64,000 bases of DNA from Pseudomonas urmiensis (GTDB lineage: Bacteria > Pseudomonadota > Gammaproteobacteria > Pseudomonadales > Pseudomonadaceae), in assembly GCF_014268815.2 (NCBI RefSeq), contig NZ_JABWRE020000001.1:625001-689000 (forward strand). The letters run 5' to 3'. Within the stretch, counting starts at the first letter, position 1; the number at the start of each line of letters is the position of its first letter. This document shows positions 1 to 10,100 of the stretch, piece after piece. Under the pieces are notes generated by a model that worked only from the letters and a program-made list of their open reading frames with translations, did not search any database and had not been told where the DNA came from. The position numbers and the translations under genes were made by a program.

Positions 1-795
1 CTGGTCGATGTGCTGATGCTGCGTCTGCATGGCGAGCGGCTGGCCGATATCGTATTGCAAAGCGCCGAGCGCAGGCCAACGCCGCTGCCCGCCGATAGCG
101 CGGCCTGCGCGCGCGTGCCGCGCCTGCAAGTGCGCAAGCTCAGGTTTCGCTACTCCGATTATGAACCCTGGGTGCTCGACGACGTCTCGCTGACGATCGA
201 ACCTGGTGAGTCAGTGGCCATTGTCGGCCCGTCGGGATGCGGCAAGACCACCTTGCTCAACGTTATGCTTGGCATCCTGCCACCGGTCGAAGGCCAGGTG
301 CTGCTCGACGACGAGCCGATCGACGCCAACAACCTCGAGCGCCTGCGCCAGATCAGCAGCACGGTGCTGCAGGACGATGTGCTGTTTGCCGGCTCCATTG
401 GCGACAACATCAGTTTCTTCGCCAGCGATACCGACCAGGCCTGGGTCGAGCAGTGCGCACGCCTGGCGGCAGTACACGATGACATCGCCCGCATGCCAAT
501 GGCCTACAACACCCTGGTCGGTGATATGGGCACGGTGCTTTCTGGCGGGCAGAAGCAGCGCATCCTGCTCGCTCGCGCACTGTATCGGCGGCCGAAGCTG
601 CTGTTTCTCGACGAGGCCACCAGCCACCTCGATATTCACCGCGAGGCGGCAGTCAACCAGGCTTTGCAGTCGCTGAACATCACCCGGGTGATCGTCGCCC
701 ACCGGCCCGAGACCATTCGCTCGGCGCAACGGGTGCTGGCGTTGCACAACGGGCGCATTGCTCACGTCGGGCCGATGCCCGACAGCAGCCCATGA
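1..795 (+). CDS. Type I secretion ABC exporter, C-terminal ATPase part (5' end outside window)
   Basis: The reading frame is open from the first base, so this is the 3' part of a longer gene. The visible 264 residues are a complete ABC nucleotide-binding domain: Walker A VGPSGCGKT, signature LSGGQKQRILLARAL, Walker B LLFLDEAT and an H-loop in VIVAHRPET. The stretch before it (RLADIVLQSAERR) reads like the linker that follows the membrane domain in peptidase-containing bacteriocin/colicin V exporters (CvaB/RaxB type). The next gene is a TolC-like channel overlapping by 4 bases (ATGA), so the two probably form a type I secretion pair. Whether a C39 peptidase domain is present, and what is exported, lies upstream and cannot be seen. 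Family call firm; subfamily inferred. Confidence 0.85.
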   Translation: MVDVLMLRLHGERLADIVLQSAERRPTPLPADSAACARVPRLQVRKLRFRYSDYEPWVLDDVSLTIEPGESVAIVGPSGCGKTTLLNVMLGILPPVEGQVLLDDEPIDANNLERLRQISSTVLQDDVLFAGSIGDNISFFASDTDQAWVEQCARLAAVHDDIARMPMAYNTLVGDMGTVLSGGQKQRILLARALYRRPKLLFLDEATSHLDIHREAAVNQALQSLNITRVIVAHRPETIRSAQRVLALHNGRIAHVGPMPDSSP

Positions 796-2141
796 ATCGG
801 CGCTGGGCGCTACTGGGCATGCTGGCCTCGTTGAGTATGCCGGGAGCGGCAGCGGCGGCGGTGCAGGCCTGCCCCGAGCCGCTGCGCGCTGGGCAGGCGC
901 TGGCGCTGTCGCAGGCAGTGGCCATGGCCTTGTGCGCCGACCCCGAGGTGGAGGCTGCCTGGCGCACGCAGCTGAGCAGCCAGGCCAGCATGGATGCCGA
1001 GCGTTCGGCGTACTGGCCGACGGTGCAAGGCGTAGCCCGTAGCGGCCGGGCCAACCGCAAGACTCGTTACGATGGCTTTCCCGAGGCCAATTCGACCCTC
1101 GATGCGCGCACCAGCAGCTATGGCCTGGACCTGAGCTGGGTGCTGTATGACTTCGGCCTGCGCAAGGCCAAGGTCGAAAGCGCCCGCCAGTTGCTCAACG
1201 CCGCCAGCAGCAGCCGCGTAGAGAAAATCCAGGAGGTGGTGCTCAACACCAGCAAGGCGTTCTACCAAGTGCAGGCCACTGGCGCGCTGCTGGAGGCCCG
1301 TCGCAGCATCGAATCGCTGGCTGCCGATAGCCTCAAGGTCACCACTGCCAAGCACCAGGCCGGCGCAGGCGAGCAGGCCGACCGATTGCAGGCGCAGACC
1401 ACCTTCGAGCAGGCGCAGCTGGAGCGGGTATTGGCCGAGGGTGATCTGGCGACCGCCCAGGGCGCGCTGGCCAGTGCCCTGAACCTGTCGCCCTCAGCGC
1501 CGCTGCGGCTGGAGGTGCTCAACGATCCTGAAGGGCAGGAGGAGGCGTTCATGGTCAGTGTCGATGCCTTGATGGAGCAGGCCCGCCTGACTCACCCGTC
1601 GGTTGAAAGGGCGCGCGCCGAATGGTCTTCAACCCTGGCCAGGGCAGAAGCGCAAAGGGCCGAGGGCCGCCCGCGGATCGCCCTGTACAGCAGCTACCGA
1701 CATGACGACACGCCCGTCGAGCAGGTCGCCTCGCGCCAGCAGATCGAGACCTGGAGTGTCGGCTTGCAAGTAACGGTGCCGATCTTCGATGGCTTTCTCG
1801 CCCGGCGCCGGGCGCGCGCCGCCGAGTACGAAGCGGGCGCTCGCGAGCAGGACTTGCAGCAGGCTGAGCGCGCGATTGCCCTAAGTGTATGGAGAAGCCG
1901 GCAGACCCTCGATGCACGAACCCGCGCACTGGCCATCAGTCGCCGCTTGGTTGGCAGCGCCAGCCAGTCGCATCGGGTTGCGCTGGGGCGCTACAAGGCC
2001 GGGGTCGGCAGTATCATCGAGCTGCTCAACGCCCAGAACGATCTGGCCTCGGCGCGGCAGCGGCGGGTTGCCGCGGTGGTCGACTGGTACACCGCCCGCC
2101 TGCAACTGGCGGCCGACCTTGGGCAATTGGGCCAGCAATGA
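792..2141 (+). CDS. TolC-family outer membrane channel protein
   Basis: A 449-residue protein with an N-terminal signal peptide (hydrophobic core, then an AAAAA stretch near residues 19-24). Long alanine- and glutamine-rich helices follow, with two internally similar halves as in TolC/CyaE proteins. Recognisable pieces are SWVLYDFGLRKAKVES in the first half, its counterpart TVPIFDGFLARRRARAAEY in the second, and a terminal GVGSIIELLNAQNDLASA. It should form the outer-membrane exit duct for the ABC exporter encoded just upstream; the ATGA overlap implies translational coupling. No membrane-fusion protein follows, so that component must lie upstream or elsewhere. Confidence 0.9.
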   Translation: MNRRWALLGMLASLSMPGAAAAAVQACPEPLRAGQALALSQAVAMALCADPEVEAAWRTQLSSQASMDAERSAYWPTVQGVARSGRANRKTRYDGFPEANSTLDARTSSYGLDLSWVLYDFGLRKAKVESARQLLNAASSSRVEKIQEVVLNTSKAFYQVQATGALLEARRSIESLAADSLKVTTAKHQAGAGEQADRLQAQTTFEQAQLERVLAEGDLATAQGALASALNLSPSAPLRLEVLNDPEGQEEAFMVSVDALMEQARLTHPSVERARAEWSSTLARAEAQRAEGRPRIALYSSYRHDDTPVEQVASRQQIETWSVGLQVTVPIFDGFLARRRARAAEYEAGAREQDLQQAERAIALSVWRSRQTLDARTRALAISRRLVGSASQSHRVALGRYKAGVGSIIELLNAQNDLASARQRRVAAVVDWYTARLQLAADLGQLGQQ

Positions 2142-2147
2142 GCAAGG

Positions 2148-3107
2148 CTATTCGGCCCACTCCGGATCGCCAGTGAACACGACCGTGATCCAGCGATCCG
2201 GCCCTTCGCCGCCGACCGCGTCGCCGATCTCGTTGCGCAGGGCATCCCACTCGCTGATGGTTCTGGCGGCCATTGTCGTGGGCACGATGAAGTACAGCTC
2301 GATTTCCCGCGAGCGCCCGACCTTGGCCACATAGGCGCGGTACGACTGCAAGCCGTGCTTGGCGACGAACGCCTGGGCCACGCTGTCGACGTGTTGCTTC
2401 AGATCGCTTGGCGTCACCAGGAAGATCTCGGCCATGGCCTGGCGCACCACCGATAGCGGCAACGGGATGATCACCAGGCACACCAGGGCCAGCACGGCCG
2501 GGTCGATGTACGGCGAAATCCATTGCCACTCAGTGCCCTGGATGGCGAAACCGACGCAGAAGGCGATCAACAGCGCGGCAGTGATGCTGGCCGACATCAC
2601 CCAGCCCTTGACGTCCATGCGCACGAAGTCTGAGTTGAGTGTGCGGTTGGCCCGTGCTTCGACCACGGCGATGGTGAGACAGGCGATCACCGTCAGCACC
2701 GCGTAGATCAAGGCAATGCCGAACTCCAGATGGCGCCCGCCTTCGAGCAGGCTGCTCACGGCGTTAATCAGTGCATAGACCGCAACGCCACTGAGCAGGA
2801 TGCCGTTGAGCGCCAGTACCATCGGTTCCAGGTGCCAGAAGCCCATGGTGAAGCGCTCGCGCAGCTTGCGCGACATTTGTTTGCTAGTGACGTGGGCAGT
2901 GATCAGCTTGACCACCACCAGCGACAAGCCGCTCATGCTGGCGTCGACCAGCGAGTAGACGCCATCGAAGACGATAGAGAACGAGCCCGAGGCCAGGCCG
3001 AAGGCGATGCCGATAGTGGCGATGAACAGGGTGACGGCAATCGAAGTGCGCAGCAGGCCTTGCTCGCTGGTGAGGTCGAAGAATGCCGGTTTGCTTGGTG
3101 TTTCCAT
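2148..3107 (-). CDS. Cation diffusion facilitator (CDF) family transporter, atypical metal site
   Basis: A 319-residue protein with about six membrane segments in the first ~215 residues and a soluble C-terminal domain, the normal CDF layout. CDF proteins exchange Zn(II), Fe(II), Co(II) or Mn(II) for protons across the inner membrane. Aligned by eye with E. coli YiiP/FieF, the usual TM2 Asp-x3-Asp is Tyr51-x3-Asp55 and the usual TM5 His-x3-Asp is Asp165-x3-Trp169, so the central transport site is unlike that of zinc transporters. The motif GFWHLEPM near residue 89 replaces the usual FGxGK/RxE loop. It ends 6 bases past the convergent tolC-like gene and is transcribed alone. Family likely; substrate unknown. 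Confidence 0.8.
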   Translation of the reverse strand: METPSKPAFFDLTSEQGLLRTSIAVTLFIATIGIAFGLASGSFSIVFDGVYSLVDASMSGLSLVVVKLITAHVTSKQMSRKLRERFTMGFWHLEPMVLALNGILLSGVAVYALINAVSSLLEGGRHLEFGIALIYAVLTVIACLTIAVVEARANRTLNSDFVRMDVKGWVMSASITAALLIAFCVGFAIQGTEWQWISPYIDPAVLALVCLVIIPLPLSVVRQAMAEIFLVTPSDLKQHVDSVAQAFVAKHGLQSYRAYVAKVGRSREIELYFIVPTTMAARTISEWDALRNEIGDAVGGEGPDRWITVVFTGDPEWAE

Positions 3108-3152
3108 AACTAAAACTCTTTCAAGGCGCTAGTGCTGTGGGTGTCAGTGGCA

Positions 3153-3231
3153 GCTCGATCGCGGGGCCAAGGCAGGGCAGCCCTTTGGCAGGGGGAGCGT
3201 GGGAGCGGGCTTGCCCCGCGATAGGGCCGCC
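3153..3231. repeat. REP element pair (one copy degenerate)
   Basis: A full P. putida-type REP copy (GGGAGCGGGCTTGCCCCGCG, then ATAGGGCCG) lies at 3199-3229. A degraded inverted partner (GATCGCGGGGCC) lies at about 3158. It sits between the CDF gene's start and the 3' end of the chemoreceptor gene. Confidence 0.8.
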
Positions 3232-3236
3232 ACTGA

Positions 3237-5363
3237 CTAGACGCGGAACTGTTCCATCAATGCTTGCTGCTGATTGGCCAGCCGGTTCAACGCCTGGCTG
3301 ATCCGCGCCGACTCATCGGCTTGGCCCGACAGCGACTCGGTGACATCACGAATCCCCGCCACGTTGCGGTTGACCTCTTCAGCCACTGCGCTCTGCTCCT
3401 CGGCAGCCGAGGCAATCTGCAGGTTCATGTCGGTGATCACCGCCACAGCCTCACCGATTCGCTGCAGTGCAGGCAAGGCCTGTTCCATCTGGCTGGCACT
3501 GTCCTGAGCCTGGCGCTGGCCCTCGTGCATGGCCCCGACCACATCGCGAGTCCCCTGTTGCAGGCCTTCGATCACCTGGCGAATCTCTTCCACCGACACT
3601 TGGGTGCGCTGGGCCAGGTTGCGTACTTCATCGGCCACCACGGCAAAGCCGCGACCCGCTTCGCCGGCGCGGGCGGCTTCGATGGCGGCGTTCAGGGCCA
3701 ACAGGTTGGTCTGTTCGGCTATCGCGCGAATCACCTCCAGCACCGAGCCGATCTGCTCGCTGCGGCTCTCCAGTGCCCGCGCTTCGTCCATGGCGGCGTC
3801 CATATCGCTGGCCAGGCGGACGATGGTTTGGCGGGTGCCGGAGATCCGCTGCAAGCCTTCACGGCTGGCTTGATCAGCGCCGCGCGCCGCTTGCGCGGCC
3901 TGCGCTGCGTTGTGGGCGACGTCCTGGGCGGTGGCGCTCATCTCGTTGGCGGCGGTGGCCACCTGTTCGATCTCGCGTTGTTGTTGCTGCATGCCGTTGC
4001 TGGTCTGGCTGGCGATGGCGGCGGACTGATCGGCAGTGCCGCGTGCTTCGTGCAGCGAGCCTTTGACCTGGGCGATCACCGGTTGCAGCTTGTCCAGGAA
4101 GCGGTTGAACCAACCAGTCAATTGGCCCAGCTCGTCCTGGCGGGCATAGTCCAGGCGGCGGGTCAGGTCACCTTCGCCACTGGCGATGTCGCGCAGGCGC
4201 TCGGCCACGGCCAGTATCGGCCGGGTCACGCCACGGGCGGTCAGCCAGACCAGCAACAGACCCAGCACCGCAGCCACCAGGCCAATCACCAGGCTGGTGA
4301 CATTGGCGGCTTGATTGTGTGCGTCCAGGCGTTGGTTGAGGGCAATCGCCGGTGCTTGCAACACCGCTTCCGGCAGCTCCAGCAGCACCTGCCAGGGCGC
4401 AGCGCCGGGGATCGGAGCGAACGGGTGGGAGATGCGCATCTGGCCGTCATCCAGGCGCTGTACCGGTTGGCCTGCGCGCATGCTGGCGAGCAATTCGTGC
4501 GCCTGCGGGCCAAAGGTCTGTTCCAGGGTCTTGCTCAGCTGGGCACTGTCGCGGCTGTGTCCGGCGAGCAACCCGACCGGGCTGACGATGCTGACCTGGC
4601 CCTGGCCGTCGAACAATTCCTGACGTCCCGCCAGGCTCAGTTGCTGCAAGTTGTCCAAGCCGATATCCAGGCCAACCACGCCGACTACCTGGCCGTTTTC
4701 CAGCAAGGGCAGGGCAATGCTGGTCATCAGTACCTGGCGGCCATTGACCTCATCGAAGTACGGATCGAGCACGCAGGCCTTGGCGGTTTCCTGCGGGCAG
4801 GTCAGCCAGCGGTTGTAGGGCGAGCCATTGGCGCCGACGCTGGTGTCGGCCAGCATCGATTCGGGCATGGCCTCTGACTCCAGAGTGCCGGGACGTGGCT
4901 GCGACCAGTACAGCGAGAAGCGGCCGCTGTCGTTGCTGCCCTGGGCATCGTGATTGACGAAGCTGGCGTCGCGCTGGTCGAGCGCATTGGGCGCGAACAC
5001 CAGGTACAGGCCGATCAGGTCTGGGTTGCCGGCCAAGGCAGCGCGGGCCTGAGTGGTCAGCTCGGCGCGCAGATCGGCGTCGCCACGCTGCTTGAGCACC
5101 TGCACCAGGCGGGCAAAGCCATTGCCGTATTGATAAGTATCCATGAAGTAGCGCTGGATACGCAGCGCTTGGGTTTCAGCGTGGGCTTGCAGGCGCAGGC
5201 GCGCGCTGTGATCGAGCAATTCGGTGTTGGCCGTGAAGACCTGCGCCGCGCTGCGTCGGGCCTGGGTCAGCGAAGTGGCCACCAGCAGGGCGACGATCAC
5301 CAGCAGGCACAGGCCGGCGAGCAGGGTGATCTTCCACTGGATGGAGAGGCGGCGCAGCAGCAT
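3237..5363 (-). CDS. Methyl-accepting chemotaxis protein with dCache-type sensor
   Basis: A 708-residue transmembrane chemoreceptor. A first membrane helix (about residues 12-32) is followed by a large periplasmic region (about 33-350) whose size and motifs ([32 protein letters not shown]) fit a double-Cache domain. A second helix (about 353-375), a HAMP segment ([11 protein letters not shown]...) and the cytoplasmic signalling hairpin follow, with the near-invariant tip [19 protein letters not shown]. It signals through CheW/CheA to the flagellar motor. dCache sensors of this type in pseudomonads often bind amino acids, polyamines or other amines, but the ligand cannot be read from sequence. 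The putrescine importer lies directly upstream, with a hairpin between the two genes. Confidence 0.92.
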   Translation of the reverse strand: MLLRRLSIQWKITLLAGLCLLVIVALLVATSLTQARRSAAQVFTANTELLDHSARLRLQAHAETQALRIQRYFMDTYQYGNGFARLVQVLKQRGDADLRAELTTQARAALAGNPDLIGLYLVFAPNALDQRDASFVNHDAQGSNDSGRFSLYWSQPRPGTLESEAMPESMLADTSVGANGSPYNRWLTCPQETAKACVLDPYFDEVNGRQVLMTSIALPLLENGQVVGVVGLDIGLDNLQQLSLAGRQELFDGQGQVSIVSPVGLLAGHSRDSAQLSKTLEQTFGPQAHELLASMRAGQPVQRLDDGQMRISHPFAPIPGAAPWQVLLELPEAVLQAPAIALNQRLDAHNQAANVTSLVIGLVAAVLGLLLVWLTARGVTRPILAVAERLRDIASGEGDLTRRLDYARQDELGQLTGWFNRFLDKLQPVIAQVKGSLHEARGTADQSAAIASQTSNGMQQQQREIEQVATAANEMSATAQDVAHNAAQAAQAARGADQASREGLQRISGTRQTIVRLASDMDAAMDEARALESRSEQIGSVLEVIRAIAEQTNLLALNAAIEAARAGEAGRGFAVVADEVRNLAQRTQVSVEEIRQVIEGLQQGTRDVVGAMHEGQRQAQDSASQMEQALPALQRIGEAVAVITDMNLQIASAAEEQSAVAEEVNRNVAGIRDVTESLSGQADESARISQALNRLANQQQALMEQFRV

Positions 5364-5391
5364 GGCAGCATTCCTTGTCGAGAAAAGGGCA

Positions 5392-5413
5392 ACGCCCGCG
5401 ATCAGGCGGGCGT
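5392..5413 (-). terminator. Hairpin terminator after puuP
   Basis: ACGCCCGC / GCGGGCGT form an 8-bp perfect stem with a 6-base loop in the gap between puuP and the chemoreceptor gene. On the minus strand the stem is followed by TGCCCTTTTC, a weak U-tract, suggesting at least partial termination of the puuP transcript. Confidence 0.5.
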
Positions 5414-5424
5414 CGGCAGGGTGG

Positions 5425-6777
5425 TCATTCAGCGATGCAGTTTGGCGGTGCTACCCGGAAGGCTTTGGTCAGCCAACCGAGGTAGATCAGCCCGGCCAGC
5501 GCCCAGGCGCCACCGAACAGTAGCGAGTGTTGGTTGAGGTCCAGCCACAGCGAGACGATGATGCAAAAACCTATGGTCGGCAGGACCAGGTACTTGAGGT
5601 GGTTGGCCAGGCCCTTGTTGCGCTTCTCGCGCAGGTAGCAATGGTTGATCACCGACAGGTTGACGAAGCTGAACGCCACCAGCGCGCCAAAGTTGATCAC
5701 CGAGGTGGCGGTCACCAGGTCGAAGAAGATCGCCGACAGCGCGATCAAGCCGACTACCGCAATGTTCAGTACCGGGGTCTGGTAGCGCGCATGCAGGCGG
5801 GCGAACACCCCGCTGGGGATCACCTTGTCGCGACCCATCACATACAGCAGGCGCGACACGCTGGTCTGCGAGGCCAGGCCCGAGGCGATGGTATTGATCA
5901 CCGTGCAGGCGATGAACACCGACTGGAACAGCTTGCCGCCCACGTACAGGGCAATCTCCGGCAGGGCTGCTTCCTGGTCGTGGAAGCGCTGCATGGTCGG
6001 GAAGTACGCCTGGATGAAATACGACACCAGGATGAACACCGCGCCACCAATCAGCGCGGTGAGGAAGATCGCCCGTGGGATGGTCTTGCCCGGGTCGCGG
6101 GTTTCTTCAGACAGGCAGGTCACCGCATCGAAGCCCAGGAACGAGAAGCACAAGATCGTCGCCCCGGCAGCCAGGGCACTGAACTGGGTCTGCGCATCCG
6201 CGAACGGCGCCAGGCTCCAGGCGGTGCCCATGCCCTCGCCGTGGTCCAGGCCGCGCACGCACAGGTAGATGAACACCGCGATGATCACCACCTGCACCGC
6301 CACGAACAGGGCGTTGAAGTGCGCCACCAGGTTGATGCTGCGCATATTGATCAGGCTGATCAGGGTGACGAAGCCGGCCACCCAGATCCATTGCGGGACT
6401 TCGGGGAACATCGCCGAGAGGTAGAGCTTGGCCAGCAGGGCATTGACCATCGGCAGCAGCAGATAGTCGAGCAAAGACGACCAACCCACCAGAAAGCCCA
6501 CGTGCGGATTGATCGCCCGCTGGGTGTAGGTGTAAGCCGAACCAGACTGTGGGAAGCGCCGCACCAGGGTGCCGTAACTCACGGCGGTGAACAGCACGCC
6601 GAGCAGCGCCAGGATATAGGCGCTGGGCACGTGCCCGGCGGTGATCCCGGAGACGATGCCGAAGGTGTCGAATACGGTCATTGGCGTGAGGTACGCCAGG
6701 CCAATGATCACGACCTGCCAAAGGCGCAGGGACTTGCGAAACTGGCTGTTTGCCGAAGTGCTCTGGTCATGCTGCAT
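5425..6777 (-). CDS. puuP: Putrescine importer PuuP (APC superfamily permease)
   Basis: A 450-residue, 12-helix APC-superfamily permease. Motifs shared with E. coli PuuP are extensive, for example [56 protein letters not shown] and [18 protein letters not shown]. It should import putrescine by proton symport. I start it at the ATG at 6777, preceded by CAGGAG at 10 bases; an upstream in-frame ATG at 6798 has no ribosome-binding site. A consensus-like promoter lies about 150 bases upstream (6923-6951) and a stable hairpin sits in the leader. No puuA/puuC genes are adjacent. Confidence 0.9.
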   Translation of the reverse strand: MQHDQSTSANSQFRKSLRLWQVVIIGLAYLTPMTVFDTFGIVSGITAGHVPSAYILALLGVLFTAVSYGTLVRRFPQSGSAYTYTQRAINPHVGFLVGWSSLLDYLLLPMVNALLAKLYLSAMFPEVPQWIWVAGFVTLISLINMRSINLVAHFNALFVAVQVVIIAVFIYLCVRGLDHGEGMGTAWSLAPFADAQTQFSALAAGATILCFSFLGFDAVTCLSEETRDPGKTIPRAIFLTALIGGAVFILVSYFIQAYFPTMQRFHDQEAALPEIALYVGGKLFQSVFIACTVINTIASGLASQTSVSRLLYVMGRDKVIPSGVFARLHARYQTPVLNIAVVGLIALSAIFFDLVTATSVINFGALVAFSFVNLSVINHCYLREKRNKGLANHLKYLVLPTIGFCIIVSLWLDLNQHSLLFGGAWALAGLIYLGWLTKAFRVAPPNCIAE

Positions 6778-7120
6778 GCTGGCGGGGCTCCTGGGCATGG
6801 ACAGCGGACGCGGCGTGCGGGCACGGCAAGGTCAAGCGGATGAGCTCCATATTGTTCACCTTTTATGTTGGAGCGGCGTGACGCCTCCTGTGACCGGAGG
6901 CGGGTATTGCGAGGCGGGAAAAATAATCAACGGGGGGGCAGAGGGTGTCAAGTTAAACATGACGTTCGACATTTTTATCAGGCTGATATCGATTAAATTT
7001 GACCTTTTAGGCCTTTTCTAGCGTTTTTTTTAAGGCGTGTTAGATTTTTGTGTAAATAAAAACGTTCACGACGGTCGCGTGGCTGTTCTACTGCCAGGTG
7101 AGTGCCCTGTGATATAGGTG
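6778..7120. other. AT-rich intergenic region upstream of puuP
   Basis: About 340 bases without a gene, clearly richer in A+T than the surroundings, especially 6950-7075. It holds the puuP promoter and a 7-bp perfect hairpin (CGCCTCC / GGAGGCG, 6882-6902) in the expected puuP leader. The rest faces the 3' end of the toxin gene. I see no further gene or repeat. Confidence 0.6.
6923..6951 (-). promoter_or_regulatory. Probable sigma-70 promoter of puuP
   Basis: Read on the minus strand: TTGACA (6951-6946), 17 bases, GATTAT (6928-6923). The -35 box is perfect, the -10 matches 4 of 6 and the spacing is ideal. The predicted transcript would have a leader of about 140 bases containing the 6882-6902 hairpin. 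Confidence 0.6.
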
Positions 7121-10100
7121 TCAGAGTTTATTCCAGCTGTGCGCGCTGCCTGTGCTGATTGGCACAGGGCCACCAATCCTCAGTGGGAAGTAGTGATCCA
7201 GCGCCGCGGTGAGCCAGCGTTTGTATTCGTCGGAGTTGATGTTGGCCGCCTTCATGATGTACTCAATCAGCTTCGCATAGTCAGGCCGGTGTGCCTTCAG
7301 CACATCATCAAACACCTTCGGTCCACAGACTTCGGAGATTGTGCTCATGAACTGGTTGAGTGCCTCAGCGCCTTTGATTGTGCGGGGGGTGGTCTTGAAT
7401 GCCTCTGATAAGAGATGGAATCGTTGGTTCGCAGTATCCAGGAGCTTCTTCAGCAGCGGGTTGTTCGGGTGGCTGGCGAAATGGGAATTGTTGATCAGTC
7501 GGTCCCCGTTCCAAGGCATTCGGAAGCGACTACCGAGCAGCACATCGTGCGGAGCTGCGGACAGCTCTTTAGCAATGACAGGTGCGAGGCTGTCATCGAT
7601 ATCCATATAGATCCCCCCATACTCATAGATCAGCCTGTAACGCAGGAAGTCCGCCGCAGCCGCTAAGTTACGTGCTGGGCTGTCAGGACTACGGAAGTAG
7701 TTGAAACCGTCGCCTTCGGAGCTGTTGATAAATTGCTTGAAGAACGGTTGATCGTGCAGGCTGCGGACTTCGACGCTGGTTGCTTCGAGCGACTGGCGTA
7801 TTGCCGCAAGCGTCGGTGCACCGCCGTCTACATGAAGGATGAAACGGTAGTAAGCGTTATCGGCGTTCTCCCTGATGTTCCAGCTCAAATTGGCGGGAAG
7901 CCTGTTTTCCCCGACCCAGATCATGTGTATCTCGTTCTTTACCGGCGTGGTTTGCTGCGGTAGCTGGGGCAGGTCAGGGAATCTGTACTCGATGAAGTGG
8001 TTTTCTGCCGGGAGCCGGTGGCGCACGCGTTCGAAGTCTCTAGCCGTGCCCGTTTTCCAGCGGACCTTGGTTTGCAACAACGGCTCTTCTCGCCATGCGT
8101 AATCACCGTTAAGGGTGCGCCAGGCAGCAGCATCGGCGTCGTAGAAGACTGGGACCTCATCCTCAATGATGTCCGCCTCGCCGGGTGTCTGGATTTTCAT
8201 GCGCACATAGTAACGAGTGTGCTCCTCAATGATGTCATCCAACGGCACCGTGACCTCCACTCTCGGTACCAGAGGCTGACGTTGTATGCCCTCAACGACC
8301 CGCGTTGGCAGGGGCGGGCTGCTGATCATGGTGAGAGAGGGATTGCCGCCGCGCAGCCCGAAACGCAACTCGATGTCCCAGTAGCCGTCTTCGGTCGCCT
8401 TCAGGAACGGCCCCCACTCGCGTGGATCGTCTGCCGAGCGAATCCGCAGTTGCTGCTCGTGCTCCAGCCACTCGACCCGATACACATCATGGCGGATGTT
8501 GACATACAGTTTGCCGTTGTCCAGGAAGGTGCCTTTACCGCCGCCGGCGACGCGCACCGCAGAGGACGCTTTGAGCTGGGCGAGTCGGTTGCGCAGTTCC
8601 GGTTGCAGGCTGTCGAGTTGTGGTCGTTGCACTTTTAGCTCGTCGATCAACGGCCAGTTAGCGTGCGGTGCGGCTTCAGGGGCTACCTGCTGTGCGCTTT
8701 CGGCCTGACGCTGCTGGGCACGCTCTACGGCCTCTGTCGCAGCCAGCTGCTCTTCGCTGAGCACTACCTTGGACCTGGCAAGCTGTGACGCTTCACCGAT
8801 CAGTGGCAGCGCATTGAGCAGTCCGAACGCCACTCGACCGATGCCTTCGACCGTTTCCTGCTCATTCTTGGCTGCGCTGATCTCGCCCACGCCCACCGCT
8901 AGCAGGCCAGCGCCGAGTACCGCGACTAGCGGTGCCAGCTCCGGCAGCGCCAGGGCAATTGCGCCGATGACATTGACCGTCACCTCCAGGCCTTGCGCCA
9001 GCTGCTTGCGGTAGTACTCGCTTTGAGTGGCGATGTCGTGTCTGGCATCGGCGTAGAAACGTTGCTTGATCTGCCTGCGCATAGAGGTGAAGGGATACGG
9101 ATACAGGGTTGGGCCAAAGCTGATGATTTTGTCCGGCACCCACAGCCCAGTGGCCTGGTCGAGTATGCGCGGATAGGCAGCCACGCCTCGAAGAGCAGTA
9201 TCCACACCGCTGAGAAACGCGCCATCGAGCCGATCCGCAGAGCTGAAGTGGCTGGCCAGGGAAGCTCGTTTGTGTGGGTCACGACATTGCTGCTGCAGCC
9301 ATATGCGCAGCTCATGTGTATTGGTGAAACCATGCAGGGGCGAGGAATTACCGGGGATGTACAGCACCACGTCGGTTTTGCGCTTGTCACCGAATACCAT
9401 GATGTCTGACGCGGCATAGCCATAGATGCGTAGTTCAACGATCGTATGATGAGTTGAAATCGGGTTGTCGGCAAAGTAGCGATAGGAGGTGTTTTCCCAG
9501 CTGGTATTGGGGTGAAGCATCATGCTCTTGAGCACCAGTGCCGAATGCTCGGCGCTCAGCGAGCCCTCGTCACGTTGCAGCAGCGCGGCGTGCACCACAT
9601 TGCCCTTGAGCATCAGGTGATAGGTACTTTCGTGTTCGGTCCAGAAGCGGTTGAGGTGGGTCAGATAATGCGCTTGCAACTGCGCATTCCAAACGAATTC
9701 GAGAAACGCTCTTGGGTCCAGGTCTACCTGGTTCCAGGCGTCGTAAACCTGCGGCGAGCTACGCCGGTACACGCCATCGTATGAGCGCGAATCGGCCAAT
9801 TGGCCGTCGCTGAGGTTTACCAGTCTGCTAACCGCATAGCCGTTCTTGCTCCAGGTCATGGGGTAGCCGAGGTGATCTGACCATGAGCCACTGCCCCGTT
9901 GCTGCCAGTTGCCGATCAATGCTTGCGGCAGGGTCATGGCATGGGCCACCTGTGCCTGCCATGGGCCTGGGGTGATGTTAACCAGGTGCAGGTAAAGCGT
10001 GGCCAGGATCAAATCTTCTGGATCATCGTCTATGCCGTGCTGCTCAAGGTATTTGCGAATCTGCTGGTCGGCGTAGGCCTGGGGTGTCTCTAGGCTCACC

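Noticed and set aside
3264..4877. Long plus-strand frame (537 residues) opposite the chemoreceptor gene
   Set aside because: Antisense shadow of the chemoreceptor; repetitive Gln/Leu/Gly/His composition and no recognisable domain.
5527..6843. 438-residue plus-strand frame opposite puuP
   Set aside because: Antisense to a clearly identified permease; composition rich in Arg, Asp, Gln and His is typical of a shadow frame.
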